64,000 nucleotides of DNA. Origin: a bacterium SCSIO 12696. GTDB taxonomy: Bacteria > Pseudomonadota > Gammaproteobacteria > Pseudomonadales > Porticoccaceae. How positions within the stretch are numbered: the first letter of the stretch is position 1; each line of letters begins with the position of its first letter. The translations under genes were made by a program, and so were the position numbers. Below, piece after piece: positions 26,771-35,258 of this stretch. The notes under the pieces were generated by a model, which saw only the letters and a program-made list of their open reading frames with translations, did not search any database and had not been told where the DNA came from. The stretch covers positions 2,639,501-2,703,500 of the forward strand of contig CP073744.1 in NCBI GenBank assembly GCA_024397955.1. The letters run 5' to 3'.

Positions 26771-27487
26771 TTATTCCTTTACTCGATAAATAACGGTATT
26801 TCCTCGGCCTTTGGCCTTTTTGATTTCAAAGTTATCGGCAAGACTTGAAATAATATCGGAAAACTTGGCTGCGCCATAAGTTCTTGGATCAAAGTCCGGG
26901 TTAGCTCTTTTCACAAAACTGCCTGCATTGGAAACCATAGCCCAACCTTCATCGTCTTGATATTTCTCCCAAGCCTTGCTTAAGGAAGGTATAAGTTCTA
27001 AGGCTTTGTTTGCTGTGATAGTTTTTTTCGGCTTGGTAATTTCTACATTCAGGTTTTCTGTGTAAAGGAAATTGTCGCAGGCATTGCGGAAAGAAATCGG
27101 TGTCTTCTTCTGGCCAACGCCAAACACAAATATTTCAGATTCCCTGAGTCGAGAAGCCAGCTTGGTGAAATCACTGTCGCTGGATACCAGTGCAAAGGCA
27201 TCAAACTTATTGGAATAAAGTAAGTCCATGGCGTCGATAATCATTGACGCGTCTGTGGAGTTTTTCCCGGTGGTGTAGGCAAATTGCTGGATTGGCTGAA
27301 TAGCCAGCTCGTTGAGGGACTTTTTCCAGTTTTTCAAATTGTCGCTGGACCAATCGCCGTAAGCTCTTTTGATCAGTAAATGCCCGTGAGCTGAAATTTC
27401 ATTCAGAATGGCCTTAATTTTGGTGTGCTGCGCATTATCGGCATCAATCAGTACAGCAATCTTTTTATGGTCGTCCAAGTCTTTCAT
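26771..27487 (-). CDS. NYN-domain ribonuclease-like protein with OST-HTH/LOTUS domain
   Basis: A 238-residue protein. The N-terminal NYN (PIN-like, LabA/DUF88) domain shows its acidic metal-binding residues in LIDADNAQ near 13, STDASMIIDAMD near 77, and VSSDSDF near 101. The C-terminal 75 residues (SLSKAWEKYQDDEGWAMVSN, then YGAAKFSDIISSL) form an OST-HTH/LOTUS-type RNA-binding domain. Such proteins are thought to be RNases, often with RNA or regulatory substrates; the target is unknown. AAGGAG precedes the ATG. The gene is AT-richer than its neighbours and sits between two 20-bp direct repeats. Confidence 0.85.
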   Translation of the reverse strand: MKDLDDHKKIAVLIDADNAQHTKIKAILNEISAHGHLLIKRAYGDWSSDNLKNWKKSLNELAIQPIQQFAYTTGKNSTDASMIIDAMDLLYSNKFDAFALVSSDSDFTKLASRLRESEIFVFGVGQKKTPISFRNACDNFLYTENLNVEITKPKKTITANKALELIPSLSKAWEKYQDDEGWAMVSNAGSFVKRANPDFDPRTYGAAKFSDIISSLADNFEIKKAKGRGNTVIYRVKE

Positions 27488-27557
27488 AGCTATCTCCTTG
27501 AGGTTTTTATTGTCCTCTAGCGAAGCGTTTTTTTAGAAGTGTAGCCCGGGTGCAACA

Positions 27558-27577
27558 AAGCGAAACTCGGGGCCAAT
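27558..27577 (+). repeat. 20-bp direct repeat, right copy
   Basis: AAGCGAAACTCGGGGCCAAT, identical to the copy at 26668. Here it is preceded by GTAGCCCGGGTGCAACA, the typical start of a widespread interspersed repeat, so both copies may be remnants of such elements. Confidence 0.85.
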
Positions 27578-27640
27578 GATTAATCAAGGCTCTTTCCCTG
27601 GTTCCATTTCGACTTCTCTCAATAAGGCGGTGGGCGACGC

Positions 27641-30463
27641 TTACCCCAACATCCCCGCCAAAAACCTTCCGGTGTGCGACCCCGGCACGTCCGCCACTTG
27701 CTCTGGTGTGCCGGTAGCAATAATTTCGCCGCCGCCGCTGCCGCCTTCTGGGCCTAGATCTACTACCCAATCAGCGGTTTTAATCACATCCAGATTGTGC
27801 TCAATCACCACCACGCTGTTGCCGTGGTCCCGCAGTCGGTGCAGCACATCCAGCAGTTGCTGAATATCGTGAAAGTGCAGGCCGGTGGTGGGCTCGTCCA
27901 GTATGTACAGAGTTTTGCCGGTATCTCGTTTAGAGAGCTCTTTGGCCAGTTTGACTCGCTGGGCCTCACCGCCTGACAAAGTGGTGGCAGATTGTCCCAG
28001 GCGGATATAGGTCAGCCCGACATCTACCAGGGTTTTCAGCTTGCGGGCGATCACCGGCACCGCGTCAAAAAATTCCAAGGCATCTTCCACGGTCATTTCC
28101 AGCACCTGGTGGATGTTCTTGCCTTTGTATACCACTTCCAGGGTTTCCCGGTTGTAGCGTTTGCCCTTGCACACGTCGCAGGGCACGTAGATGTCTGGCA
28201 AAAAGTGCATTTCCACTTTGGTGACGCCGTCCCCCTGGCAGGCTTCACAGCGGCCGCCCTTGACGTTAAAGCTAAAGCGGCCCGGTTTGTAACCGCGCGA
28301 GCGAGCCTCTTGAGTACCGGCAAACAGTTCGCGAATGGGGGTGAAAATACCGGTGTAGGTGGCCGGGTTGGAACGCGGCGTGCGGCCAATGGGGCTTTGG
28401 TCGATATCGATGCATTTGTCGAAATGATCGAGCCCTTTGACAGACTTATGTGGCGCGGCTTTGAGAGTAGTGGCTTTGTTCAGTGCGGTGGCCGCCAGTG
28501 GGTACAGGGTTTCGTTAATCAGCGTCGACTTGCCGGAGCCAGAGACACCGGTGACACAAGTAAACAGACCCACCGGGATTTCCAAGTTCACCGTTTGCAA
28601 GTTGTTGCCACTGGCGCCGTTAAGCTTGAGCAGTTTCTTTTTGTCGAAGGGGGTGCGTTCTGCGGGTACTTCGATTTTGCGTTCGCCGGACATAAATTTT
28701 CCGGTTTCCGAACGCGGTGCTTTTAGCAGGTCTTTAAGCGGCCCTTCCGCCACCACTTCGCCGCCGTGCACCCCGGCGCCAGGGCCAATGTCGATCACAT
28801 GGTCTGCCTGGCGAATAGCGTCCTCGTCGTGTTCCACCACAATCACCGTGTTGCCCAAATCGCGCAGGCGGGTGAGAGTATTGAGCAAACGCTCGTTATC
28901 TCGCTGGTGCAGGCCGATGGAGGGTTCGTCCAGTACATACATCACGCCCACCAGGCCAGCGCCAATCTGGCTGGCCAGGCGAATGCGTTGGGCTTCACCG
29001 CCAGACAATGTGTCGGCGCTGCGATCCAGAGTCAGGTAGTTGAGGCCCACGTCCACCAGAAAGCGAAAGCGCTCGCGAATTTCCTTGATAATTTTCTCGG
29101 CAATCTCTCCCTGCCTGCCGGGCAAATCCAGATTTTCAAAATAGTCGTAAGATTCTCCCACCGGTACGGCGGTGAGATCAGAAAGCGTTTTGCCATCTAC
29201 AAACACATTGCGCGCTTCACGGCGCAGGCGGGTGCCGTCGCATTCCGGGCAATGCTGGGTGTTGAGGTATTTGGCCAGTTCCTCGCGCACCATATTGGAG
29301 TCGGTATCTCTGTAGCGGCGCTCCATATTGGGAATAATGCCTTCAAATACGTGGGTGCGTTTGTACACCGTGCCGCGGTCATTCACATAGCTGAAGTCAA
29401 TTTCGTCATCGCCGCTGCCGTAGAGAATGGCCTGCTGGTGAATGGGCTTGAGGTCTTTGAAGGGCGTATCGATATCAAAGCCGTAGTGCTCCCCTAGGGA
29501 TTCCAGCATGGTGAAGTAAAACAGATTGCGGCGGTCCCAGCCGCGAATGGCGCCTTCGGAAATGCTGGCCTCCGGGTGTTGTACAACCCGGTCTATATCA
29601 AAAAACTGGCGCACGCCCAGGCCATCGCAACTGGGGCAGGCACCTACTGGATTGTTGAATGAGAACAACCGGGGTTCCAGTTCGGTCAGGCTGTAGTCGC
29701 ATACCGGACAGGCGAATTTGGCGGAGAACAGCTGGTCATCGGCACCACCATCCATGTAGGAGATCGCTGCCAACCCTTCTGCCAGGTTGAGGGCGGTTTC
29801 AAAAGATTCGGCAATACGTAATTGCAAATCGTCGCGCACTTTAAAGCGATCAACCACCACTTCAATATTGTGTTTTTTGTTCTTTTCCAGCTTGGGAGCG
29901 TCGTCCAGGTCCACCACCACGCCGTCGATACGGGCGCGAATAAACCCTTGCTGGCGCAGTTGTTCAAACAGGTGCACGTGCTCGCCTTTGCGGGCGCGAA
30001 CCACCGGCGCCAGCAGCATCAGCTTGGTGCCTTCCGGTAGCGCCAGCACCTGATCCACCATCTGGCTGACGGTTTGCGCCTTCAATTCCAGGTTGTGATC
30101 CGGACAGCGGGGCTCGCCAGCGCGGGCGAACAGCAGGCGCAGGTAATCGTAAATTTCGGTAATGGTGCCCACAGTGGAGCGCGGGTTGTGGGAGGTGGAT
30201 TTCTGCTCGATGGAAATGGCCGGCGATAACCCTTCCACATGATCCACATCGGGCTTTTCCATCATCGACAAGAACTGCCGGGCGTAGGTGGATAGCGATT
30301 CCACATAACGGCGTTGGCCCTCGGCGTATAAGGTGTCAAACGCCAGCGATGACTTGCCGGAGCCGGACAGGCCAGTGATGACGATCAGCTTGTCCCGAGG
30401 GATATCGACGTCGATGTTCTTGAGGTTATGGGTGCGTGCGCCCCGTACCTGAATGGTTTCCAT
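27641..30463 (-). CDS. uvrA: excinuclease ABC subunit A
   Basis: Damage-recognition ATPase of nucleotide excision repair, 940 residues. Two ABC modules are complete: Walker [15 protein letters not shown] near residue 31 and [16 protein letters not shown] near 640, each with an LSGGEAQR signature. Zinc-binding cysteines are in CPVCDYSL...[14 protein letters not shown], and [10 protein letters not shown]...[10 protein letters not shown]. UvrA works with UvrB, not in this window. A TATAAT box lies 31 nt upstream. I saw no CTGT-N8-ACAG LexA box nearby. Confidence 0.98.
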   Translation of the reverse strand: METIQVRGARTHNLKNIDVDIPRDKLIVITGLSGSGKSSLAFDTLYAEGQRRYVESLSTYARQFLSMMEKPDVDHVEGLSPAISIEQKSTSHNPRSTVGTITEIYDYLRLLFARAGEPRCPDHNLELKAQTVSQMVDQVLALPEGTKLMLLAPVVRARKGEHVHLFEQLRQQGFIRARIDGVVVDLDDAPKLEKNKKHNIEVVVDRFKVRDDLQLRIAESFETALNLAEGLAAISYMDGGADDQLFSAKFACPVCDYSLTELEPRLFSFNNPVGACPSCDGLGVRQFFDIDRVVQHPEASISEGAIRGWDRRNLFYFTMLESLGEHYGFDIDTPFKDLKPIHQQAILYGSGDDEIDFSYVNDRGTVYKRTHVFEGIIPNMERRYRDTDSNMVREELAKYLNTQHCPECDGTRLRREARNVFVDGKTLSDLTAVPVGESYDYFENLDLPGRQGEIAEKIIKEIRERFRFLVDVGLNYLTLDRSADTLSGGEAQRIRLASQIGAGLVGVMYVLDEPSIGLHQRDNERLLNTLTRLRDLGNTVIVVEHDEDAIRQADHVIDIGPGAGVHGGEVVAEGPLKDLLKAPRSETGKFMSGERKIEVPAERTPFDKKKLLKLNGASGNNLQTVNLEIPVGLFTCVTGVSGSGKSTLINETLYPLAATALNKATTLKAAPHKSVKGLDHFDKCIDIDQSPIGRTPRSNPATYTGIFTPIRELFAGTQEARSRGYKPGRFSFNVKGGRCEACQGDGVTKVEMHFLPDIYVPCDVCKGKRYNRETLEVVYKGKNIHQVLEMTVEDALEFFDAVPVIARKLKTLVDVGLTYIRLGQSATTLSGGEAQRVKLAKELSKRDTGKTLYILDEPTTGLHFHDIQQLLDVLHRLRDHGNSVVVIEHNLDVIKTADWVVDLGPEGGSGGGEIIATGTPEQVADVPGSHTGRFLAGMLG

Positions 30464-30493
30464 GGGTGTGCAAACTCACTGGGCAAAACCGCC

Positions 30494-30522
30494 ATTATAG
30501 GATTTTTGCCGGGAGTTTGTGA
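30494..30522 (-). promoter_or_regulatory. uvrA: candidate uvrA promoter
   Basis: On the minus strand a perfect TATAAT (30494-30499) with a weak -35, TCACAA, 17 nt upstream. The leader before the uvrA ATG would be about 25 nt. Confidence 0.45.
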
Positions 30523-30573
30523 GCTTTTACACTATGTTGTGCAGAGCACTTTCGGTGGTTATTTACTCGCTTC

Positions 30574-31443
30574 TCAACGTTTATGCCGCCACCCTGGGGG
30601 CTTTATCAAATAAGCCAGTGCCACGCCCACTGAAGACGCCGAGCGCATTTTGGCGCCCAAATATACTAGGCCACTAAAGAAAATTTTGAGCGGATTGACG
30701 CTGTTAACCGGTGGTACCACGCCATATTTTACAGTGGCTCTCTCTTCGGCAAAGGTGCCGAATAATTTATCCCACACAATAAAGATTCCGCCGTAGTTTT
30801 TATCAATGTATTCCCGGTTGGAGCCGTGGTGTACCCGGTGGTGGGAGGGCGTGTTCATCACTGCTTCAAACCACCTTGGCAGCTTTTTAACCACTTCGGT
30901 ATGCAGTGCGGTTTGGTAGAGCTGCACAAGCGCTTCTGCAAACAGCACCAGGATGGGGTTAAAGCCGAGCAGTATCATCGGCAGGTGGAAGACCAGTGGT
31001 ATTACCCCGTCCAGCGGCCCAAAGCGGTAGGCCACGGAAATATTAAAGTGTGGCGAGCTGTGGTGCACCGTGTGCGTCGCCCAGCCGAAACCTACCCGGT
31101 GAGTAAAGCGGTGTTCCCAGTAGTAGGTCAGGTCGGCCAGTACGACTGCCGCAATGATCGACAGCGGCGTTATCTCTACTGTGAAAAAGCGCCATTCGTG
31201 TACGTAATAAAAAATATTGAGGTAAATAACGGCGATGGAAAACGTTACTGCAAGGAACAGAACCAAAGTAACAAAGTTGGCCAGCGTGTCTCCCAACAAG
31301 TTGCGCGTGAACTGTTTTTTTACCCCATAGAGTAAAAGTTCGATCAGCAAGAATCCGATAGACGCAGCAAAGAACCAATCGCCGATTACGGTTTCCCATT
31401 GGTAAAGCTGTGATTCGGTCAGTGTTTGTAATATCCAGTCCAT
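30574..31443 (-). CDS. fatty acid hydroxylase / sterol desaturase family membrane protein
   Basis: A 289-residue di-iron membrane oxygenase. The histidine clusters of the family are present: HRFTH, HTVHH and HHRVHH, which bind the two irons. About four membrane helices are seen in the N-terminal 180 residues. Members hydroxylate or desaturate fatty acids, sterols or carotenoids; the substrate cannot be told. It is divergent from a TetR regulator, and the shared 107-bp region holds two related operators, so the TetR protein very probably controls it. Confidence 0.88.
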   Translation of the reverse strand: MDWILQTLTESQLYQWETVIGDWFFAASIGFLLIELLLYGVKKQFTRNLLGDTLANFVTLVLFLAVTFSIAVIYLNIFYYVHEWRFFTVEITPLSIIAAVVLADLTYYWEHRFTHRVGFGWATHTVHHSSPHFNISVAYRFGPLDGVIPLVFHLPMILLGFNPILVLFAEALVQLYQTALHTEVVKKLPRWFEAVMNTPSHHRVHHGSNREYIDKNYGGIFIVWDKLFGTFAEERATVKYGVVPPVNSVNPLKIFFSGLVYLGAKMRSASSVGVALAYLIKPPGWRHKR

Positions 31444-31453
31444 TCAAGAGTGC

Positions 31454-31499
31454 CCTTTAACTTGTAAATTGTCATATTTGACAATTTACAAGTTAAAGG
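31454..31499. promoter_or_regulatory. long inverted repeat, operator O1 (21-bp arms)
   Basis: Perfect inverted repeat: 21-bp arms (31454-31474 and 31479-31499) around the 4-nt centre TATT. The inner core is TTGTCA-N4-TGACAA, the same as in operator O2. It overlaps the -35 of the tetR promoter and the leader of the hydroxylase mRNA, ending 10 nt before that ATG. In RNA it would form a strong hairpin including the AAAGGG that may serve as Shine-Dalgarno. Confidence 0.85.
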
Positions 31500-31513
31500 T
31501 TGGGTGGTAGATT
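31485..31513 (+). promoter_or_regulatory. tetR promoter
   Basis: TTTACA (31485-31490), 17 nt, TAGATT (31508-31513). The -35 lies in operator O1 and the -10 touches operator O2, as expected for autorepression. A divergent promoter (TTGACA, 17 nt, TAACTT, minus strand 31490-31518) for the hydroxylase overlaps the same sites. Confidence 0.65.
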
Positions 31514-31528
31514 GTCAATATTGACAAT
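31511..31528. promoter_or_regulatory. operator O2, 18-bp perfect palindrome
   Basis: ATTGTCAATATTGACAAT, a perfect palindrome with the core TTGTCA-N4-TGACAA shared with O1. It overlaps the tetR -10 and start site. Size and symmetry fit a TetR-family dimer. Confidence 0.85.
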
Positions 31529-31550
31529 TAACTGAATCTGGAGTTATCAA

Positions 31551-32132
31551 ATGCCAAGGCCCAGTGTTAAAACTGAGCGAACCGAAGAAATCCTGCAGGC
31601 CTTTGAGCGCTGTGTGGCGCAGTACGGGGTTGAAGGGTCTACTCTGGAAAGGCTGGCGGTTGAATCGGGTCTGAAACGCAGCCTGATTCGCCACTATGTG
31701 GGCAACCGAGATGACCTGATCAAGGCGCTGCTGAAACGCTTTTTGGCCGAGTCTAGTCGGCAAACGAAAGAGCTGTTGGACTATTTGCCAGAAGAGGGTA
31801 CAGCGGCAACTCTGGTCGAGTACCTGTTCGATGTGCAGTCGTCCAATAACCGCTATGCGCTGGTGGCCAATGCTTTGTTCAGTGCCACTGTCAGCAATCC
31901 GTATCTGGCAAAACCACTGCAACAGTCTGTGAATGAATTTATCGACGCCATACAGGATGTACTGAGAGCGTTATATTTCAACAGCAGTAAAGAAGACAGC
32001 TATGCTGTGGCCACCGGTATTGTTGGCATTTACTTCAACATGGAGTCCCTGTCTGCGCTCGGCGATATCGACAAATGGTGCGCCGCTTCCAAACGCAGTG
32101 CCCATTTGCTGTTGAAATCCTTAAATTCTTAA
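31551..32132 (+). CDS. TetR/AcrR-family transcriptional regulator
   Basis: A 193-residue one-component regulator. The N-terminal helix-turn-helix is visible (EEILQAFERCVAQYGVEGST, then LERLAVESGLKRSLIRHYVG), followed by an all-helical ligand-binding domain. It is divergent from the membrane hydroxylase gene. The intergenic operators O1 and O2 share one core, so the regulator likely represses both genes until a ligand (perhaps a lipid related to the hydroxylase substrate) releases it. The ligand is inference. Confidence 0.92.
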   Translation: MPRPSVKTERTEEILQAFERCVAQYGVEGSTLERLAVESGLKRSLIRHYVGNRDDLIKALLKRFLAESSRQTKELLDYLPEEGTAATLVEYLFDVQSSNNRYALVANALFSATVSNPYLAKPLQQSVNEFIDAIQDVLRALYFNSSKEDSYAVATGIVGIYFNMESLSALGDIDKWCAASKRSAHLLLKSLNS

Positions 32133-32249
32133 ATTAATCGATCTTTGTGGATTGATTGAATTTTCATATCAAAGCTATAGGGTTTTTAGCGGAGTTAGTT
32201 GCGGTATAGTGGCCACTCAAATTTACAGCTAACCTTCACGGAGCCAATA

Positions 32250-32822
32250 ATGCCTGTTATCAAGCAAGTGCCTAACGTTACCTTTAAAACCCGCGTCCGC
32301 GATGAGTCTGTGGATGGTCCTAACCCATTCCGCTGGCAGGATAAAACCACTCAGGATATTTTTGGCGGCAAGAAAGTCGTGGTGTTTTCTCTTCCCGGTG
32401 CTTTTACCCCTACTTGTTCTTCTAACCACCTGCCGCGCTACGAAGAGCTGTACGAGGAGTTTCAGGCCCAGGGTGTTGACGAAATTATCTGTGTATCTGT
32501 GAACGACGCGTTTGTGATGTTCAAATGGGGCCGCGAGCAGGGCAACGAAAAGATCTTCCTGCTGCCTGACGGCAACGGTGAGTTCACTCGCAAAATGGGT
32601 ATGTTGGTCGATAAGTCCAATATTGGCTTTGGTATGCGTTCCTGGCGTTACTCCATGCTGGTCAATGACGGCAATATCGAGAAGATGTTCCTGGAAGCGG
32701 GCTTTGAGGATAATTGCGAATCCGACCCCTTTGAAGTGTCTGACGCCGATACCATGTTGGCTTACCTGAAGGGCGAAGACGCCGGTTCAGTATCCACGCC
32801 CCGCAAGGCATTTGAAGGGTAG
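32250..32822 (+). CDS. peroxiredoxin of the Prx5/hybrid-type clade
   Basis: A 190-residue thiol peroxidase. The active-site motif [14 protein letters not shown] places the peroxidatic Cys at about position 56, and [12 protein letters not shown] is typical of Prx5-like enzymes. In relatives a C-terminal glutaredoxin domain is fused; here it is absent and further Cys (near 81 and in DNCESDP) may help resolve. It reduces peroxides in the cytoplasm with glutathione/glutaredoxin or thioredoxin. The ATG at 32250 follows ACGGAG. A repeat element follows the stop. Confidence 0.92.
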   Translation: MPVIKQVPNVTFKTRVRDESVDGPNPFRWQDKTTQDIFGGKKVVVFSLPGAFTPTCSSNHLPRYEELYEEFQAQGVDEIICVSVNDAFVMFKWGREQGNEKIFLLPDGNGEFTRKMGMLVDKSNIGFGMRSWRYSMLVNDGNIEKMFLEAGFEDNCESDPFEVSDADTMLAYLKGEDAGSVSTPRKAFEG

Positions 32823-32827
32823 GCTTT

Positions 32828-32949
32828 CGTCATTCCCGCGACAAGCTATGCTTGGGCAGCCGAAGGCTGAGGCGTAAGCCGTACAACGCGGGAATCCATA
32901 TAGATCAGTGCGCCGAATTAGATGGATCCCCGCCTTCGCGGGGATGACG
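32828..32949. repeat. inverted-repeat element of the GTCATTCCCGCG type
   Basis: Bounded by CGTCATTCCCGCG and CGCGGGGATGACG (one mismatch), with internal CGCGGGAATCCAT and GGATCCCCGCC boxes and a 45-bp centre. Such elements are widespread in proteobacteria. The last codons of gluQ lie inside its right arm. Confidence 0.8.
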
Positions 32950-33795
32950 ATTTTCAGAAAGCGTCGTTCGGCCAATGCCCCATTGAATTAATTCTTCCAC
33001 TGGCGCAGATGCGAGTCCTTCAGGGGGCTGCAACTTCAGATGACAGAGAGCCTGAGACAGGTTCTCTGCCGCTTCTTCTTTTTCGATCGCGGGAGACAGG
33101 TTTTGTTTGCTGAGCTTCTGCCCGTCGTTTCCCATGACCAGTTCTATATGGCCATAGCTGGGTACAGCTTTGCCTTCGGATAACTGATGCATCAGGTAAA
33201 TTTGCTTGGGGGTGGAGTCCAGCAAGTCTCGGCCCCGCACTACATGGGTAATGCCCTGGTATAAATCGTCCACCGCACAGGCCAGTTGATAACTCACCAA
33301 GCCGTCGCGGCGCCAGACAATAAAGTCGTCGTTACCATTGGTTTTTACCGGCCAGTTTTGGTGGCCCTGAATGCTGTCATTAAAGGCAACTTCCATGGGC
33401 TTGGTGATTTTTACACGCAGTGCATAGTCGTTTGGCGGTGGTAGTTGACGCTGCCGGCAGTGGCCGTTGTACAAGCCACCCATCACCCTGATGGCCTGGC
33501 GGCTGCAATCGCAGGGGTAGGTGTTCAGCTGTTCTAATGCAGCTTGGTAGGCCTCGTTGCGGGTACTTTGGTAAAGCACTCCGCTGTCCCAATATAAGCC
33601 GTGAGCCTCCAATTGCCGGAGAATGGTATCGGCAGCACCGGGCACTTCACGGGGTGGGTCGATGTCGTCAATGCGTACCAGCCAGTGGCCGTTGTGGCGT
33701 TTGGCGTCCAGATAGCTGGCCAGCGCGGCCACCAGGGAGCCGAAATGCAATGGCCCGGAGGGAGTGGGGGCAAAGCGGCCTATATAGGCAGGCAT
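32905..33795 (-). CDS. gluQ: glutamyl-Q tRNA(Asp) synthetase
   Basis: A shortened glutamyl-tRNA-synthetase paralogue that attaches glutamate to queuosine in tRNA(Asp). It has 296 residues. HIGH-like motif APTPSGPLHFGS, KMSKS-like KLSKQNL, and a zinc site in YPCDCSRQ and YNGHC; the anticodon-binding domain is absent, as usual. Lies downstream of dksA as in E. coli, with a terminator between. The last 15 residues (NRHPREGGDPSNSAH) are encoded by a repeat element and replace the natural C terminus. Confidence 0.95.
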   Translation of the reverse strand: MPAYIGRFAPTPSGPLHFGSLVAALASYLDAKRHNGHWLVRIDDIDPPREVPGAADTILRQLEAHGLYWDSGVLYQSTRNEAYQAALEQLNTYPCDCSRQAIRVMGGLYNGHCRQRQLPPPNDYALRVKITKPMEVAFNDSIQGHQNWPVKTNGNDDFIVWRRDGLVSYQLACAVDDLYQGITHVVRGRDLLDSTPKQIYLMHQLSEGKAVPSYGHIELVMGNDGQKLSKQNLSPAIEKEEAAENLSQALCHLKLQPPEGLASAPVEELIQWGIGRTTLSENRHPREGGDPSNSAH

Positions 33796-33804
33796 GGGAA
33801 TAAG

Positions 33805-33829
33805 AAAACGGGGTGAGGGTTCACCCCGT
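33805..33829 (-). terminator. intrinsic terminator between dksA and gluQ
   Basis: ACGGGGTGA (33821-33829 as read on the minus strand), a 4-nt loop, TCACCCCGT, then TTTTC. A dksA-gluQ terminator that limits gluQ read-through is known in enteric bacteria. Confidence 0.8.
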
Positions 33830-33843
33830 GTATCGAGTGGTAA

Positions 33844-34302
33844 TCAACCACCAGTGATCTGACGCTCTTTGATCTCATCAAGCGTTTTGCAGTCAACACA
33901 GAGGTCGGCAGTGGGACGAGCTTCCAGCCGACGGATGCCAATCTCAATCCCACACTGGTCGCAAAAGCCATAGTCATCCTGGTCAATGCGATCAATGGTG
34001 CTGTCGATTTTCTTGATCAGCTTGCGCTCCCGATCGCGGGTACGCAATTCTAGGCTAAATTCTTCTTCCTGAGTGGCGCGGTCGGCAGGGTCAGGAAAGT
34101 TGGATGCCTCATCCTTCATATGGGATACGGTGCGATCCACCTCTTCCATTAACTCGCGTTTCCAAGCCAGCAGCAGACCTTTAAAGTGGTCGCGCTGCTT
34201 TTCATTCATGTATTCCTCACCCTTCTTCTCTTTGTAGGGCTCAAAGCCGTGCATTGAGATTGCCGTGCTTGCCGCGGCGGCTTTTTTGGTTTTGGTGGGC
34301 AT
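33844..34302 (-). CDS. dksA: RNA polymerase-binding transcription factor DksA
   Basis: Partner of ppGpp that enters the secondary channel of RNA polymerase and adjusts rRNA and amino-acid promoters. The 152-residue protein has the coiled-coil with the tip acidic residues in FPDPADRATQEEEF, and the C4 zinc finger CDQC...CVDC near 114-138. The N-terminal 25 residues are Lys/Ala-rich. GGAGAGG precedes the ATG. The gene leads a dksA-gluQ unit. Confidence 0.97.
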   Translation of the reverse strand: MPTKTKKAAAASTAISMHGFEPYKEKKGEEYMNEKQRDHFKGLLLAWKRELMEEVDRTVSHMKDEASNFPDPADRATQEEEFSLELRTRDRERKLIKKIDSTIDRIDQDDYGFCDQCGIEIGIRRLEARPTADLCVDCKTLDEIKERQITGG

Positions 34303-34408
34303 TACCTCTCCCCAATTGTTGAAAAACAGCCGTTTATAGATTGATGGGGGTAAATTTTCAAGTGTTAATTACCCATCCCGGGTAAACTGCCGGATTTGGT
34401 AACCGGAG

Positions 34409-35134
34409 ATGATGGCGGTGAAATTCGATCCACCCTTGGAACAAGGCACTTTGATCAAGCGTTATAAACGCTTTCTGGCGGATGTGCAGCTATCTAGTGG
34501 TGACCAGATCACTATACATTGTCCCAATACCGGTTCGATGAAGAACTGCCTGCTGGAAGGCAGCCCTTGCTGGTTTTCCCGTTCCGACAACCCCAAGCGT
34601 AAATACCCTTGCACTTGGGAGGTTGCCACTACCCCTTGCGGGCACAAGGCGGGAGTGAATACCGGGCGGCCAAATCATCTGGTTCATGAAGCTCTTGAAG
34701 AGGGTGTTGCCACTGAGCTGCAGGGTTACCGACAGCTGCGCAGCGAAGTGAAATACGGCGCCGAAAACAGTCGCATTGACCTGTTGCTGAGTGACCACCC
34801 GGATCATCCTGGGCAGTCATGTTACGTGGAAGTCAAAAATGTCACGTTACACATGGGTGATGGATTGGGTTTGTTTCCGGATTCAGTGAGTACCCGCGGC
34901 AGCAAGCATTTGCGTGAACTGGCTGCTATGGCCGAGCAGGGTGAGCGGGCGGTGCTGTTTTACTGCGTGCAACACACCGGTATTGATAAAGTAATGCCCG
35001 CAGACGACATCGACCCTGAATACGGCGCTACCCTACGCGAAGCCATCGCTGCCGGTGTTGAAGTGCTGGCTTACAGGGCCACCTTGAACGCAGATGAAAT
35101 TCGTTTGTATGAACGGATTCCATTTAGCTGTTGA
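34409..35134 (+). CDS. sfsA: SfsA family DNA/RNA nuclease-fold protein
   Basis: A 241-residue protein first noted for stimulating maltose gene expression in E. coli. Family hallmarks are present: [45 protein letters not shown] and [15 protein letters not shown]. The D...EVKN residues form the PD-(D/E)XK-like nuclease centre. A CCGGAG site is well placed for either of the tandem ATG codons. It is divergent from dksA, as in E. coli. Confidence 0.96.
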   Translation: MMAVKFDPPLEQGTLIKRYKRFLADVQLSSGDQITIHCPNTGSMKNCLLEGSPCWFSRSDNPKRKYPCTWEVATTPCGHKAGVNTGRPNHLVHEALEEGVATELQGYRQLRSEVKYGAENSRIDLLLSDHPDHPGQSCYVEVKNVTLHMGDGLGLFPDSVSTRGSKHLRELAAMAEQGERAVLFYCVQHTGIDKVMPADDIDPEYGATLREAIAAGVEVLAYRATLNADEIRLYERIPFSC

Positions 35135-35244
35135 CTTTGTATCGTTCAGTTTACGCCCTTGGTTAACGTGTATACGTGTTGTGCCATCGCCAGTTCCGGG
35201 TTGCTCTCAGTAGAATAACCGCCTTTGATTATTCCCTATTGTTT

Positions 35245-35258
35245 AGGAGGCACATTTG
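35245..35258 (+). promoter_or_regulatory. pepD: consensus Shine-Dalgarno that fixes the TTG start of pepD
   Basis: AGGAGG at 35245-35250, five nt, then TTG at 35256. A full-consensus ribosome binding site ahead of a weak start codon. Confidence 0.8.

Noticed and set aside
27992..29497. Two long open frames antisense to uvrA
   Set aside because: Opposite conserved UvrA domains; shadows of its codon usage.
30464..30573. LexA (SOS) box upstream of uvrA
   Set aside because: No CTG-N10-CAG match of the gammaproteobacterial type is present.
32787..32975. 62-codon frame containing VIPAKAGIH
   Set aside because: This is the standard spurious translation of the GTCATTCCCGCG repeat.
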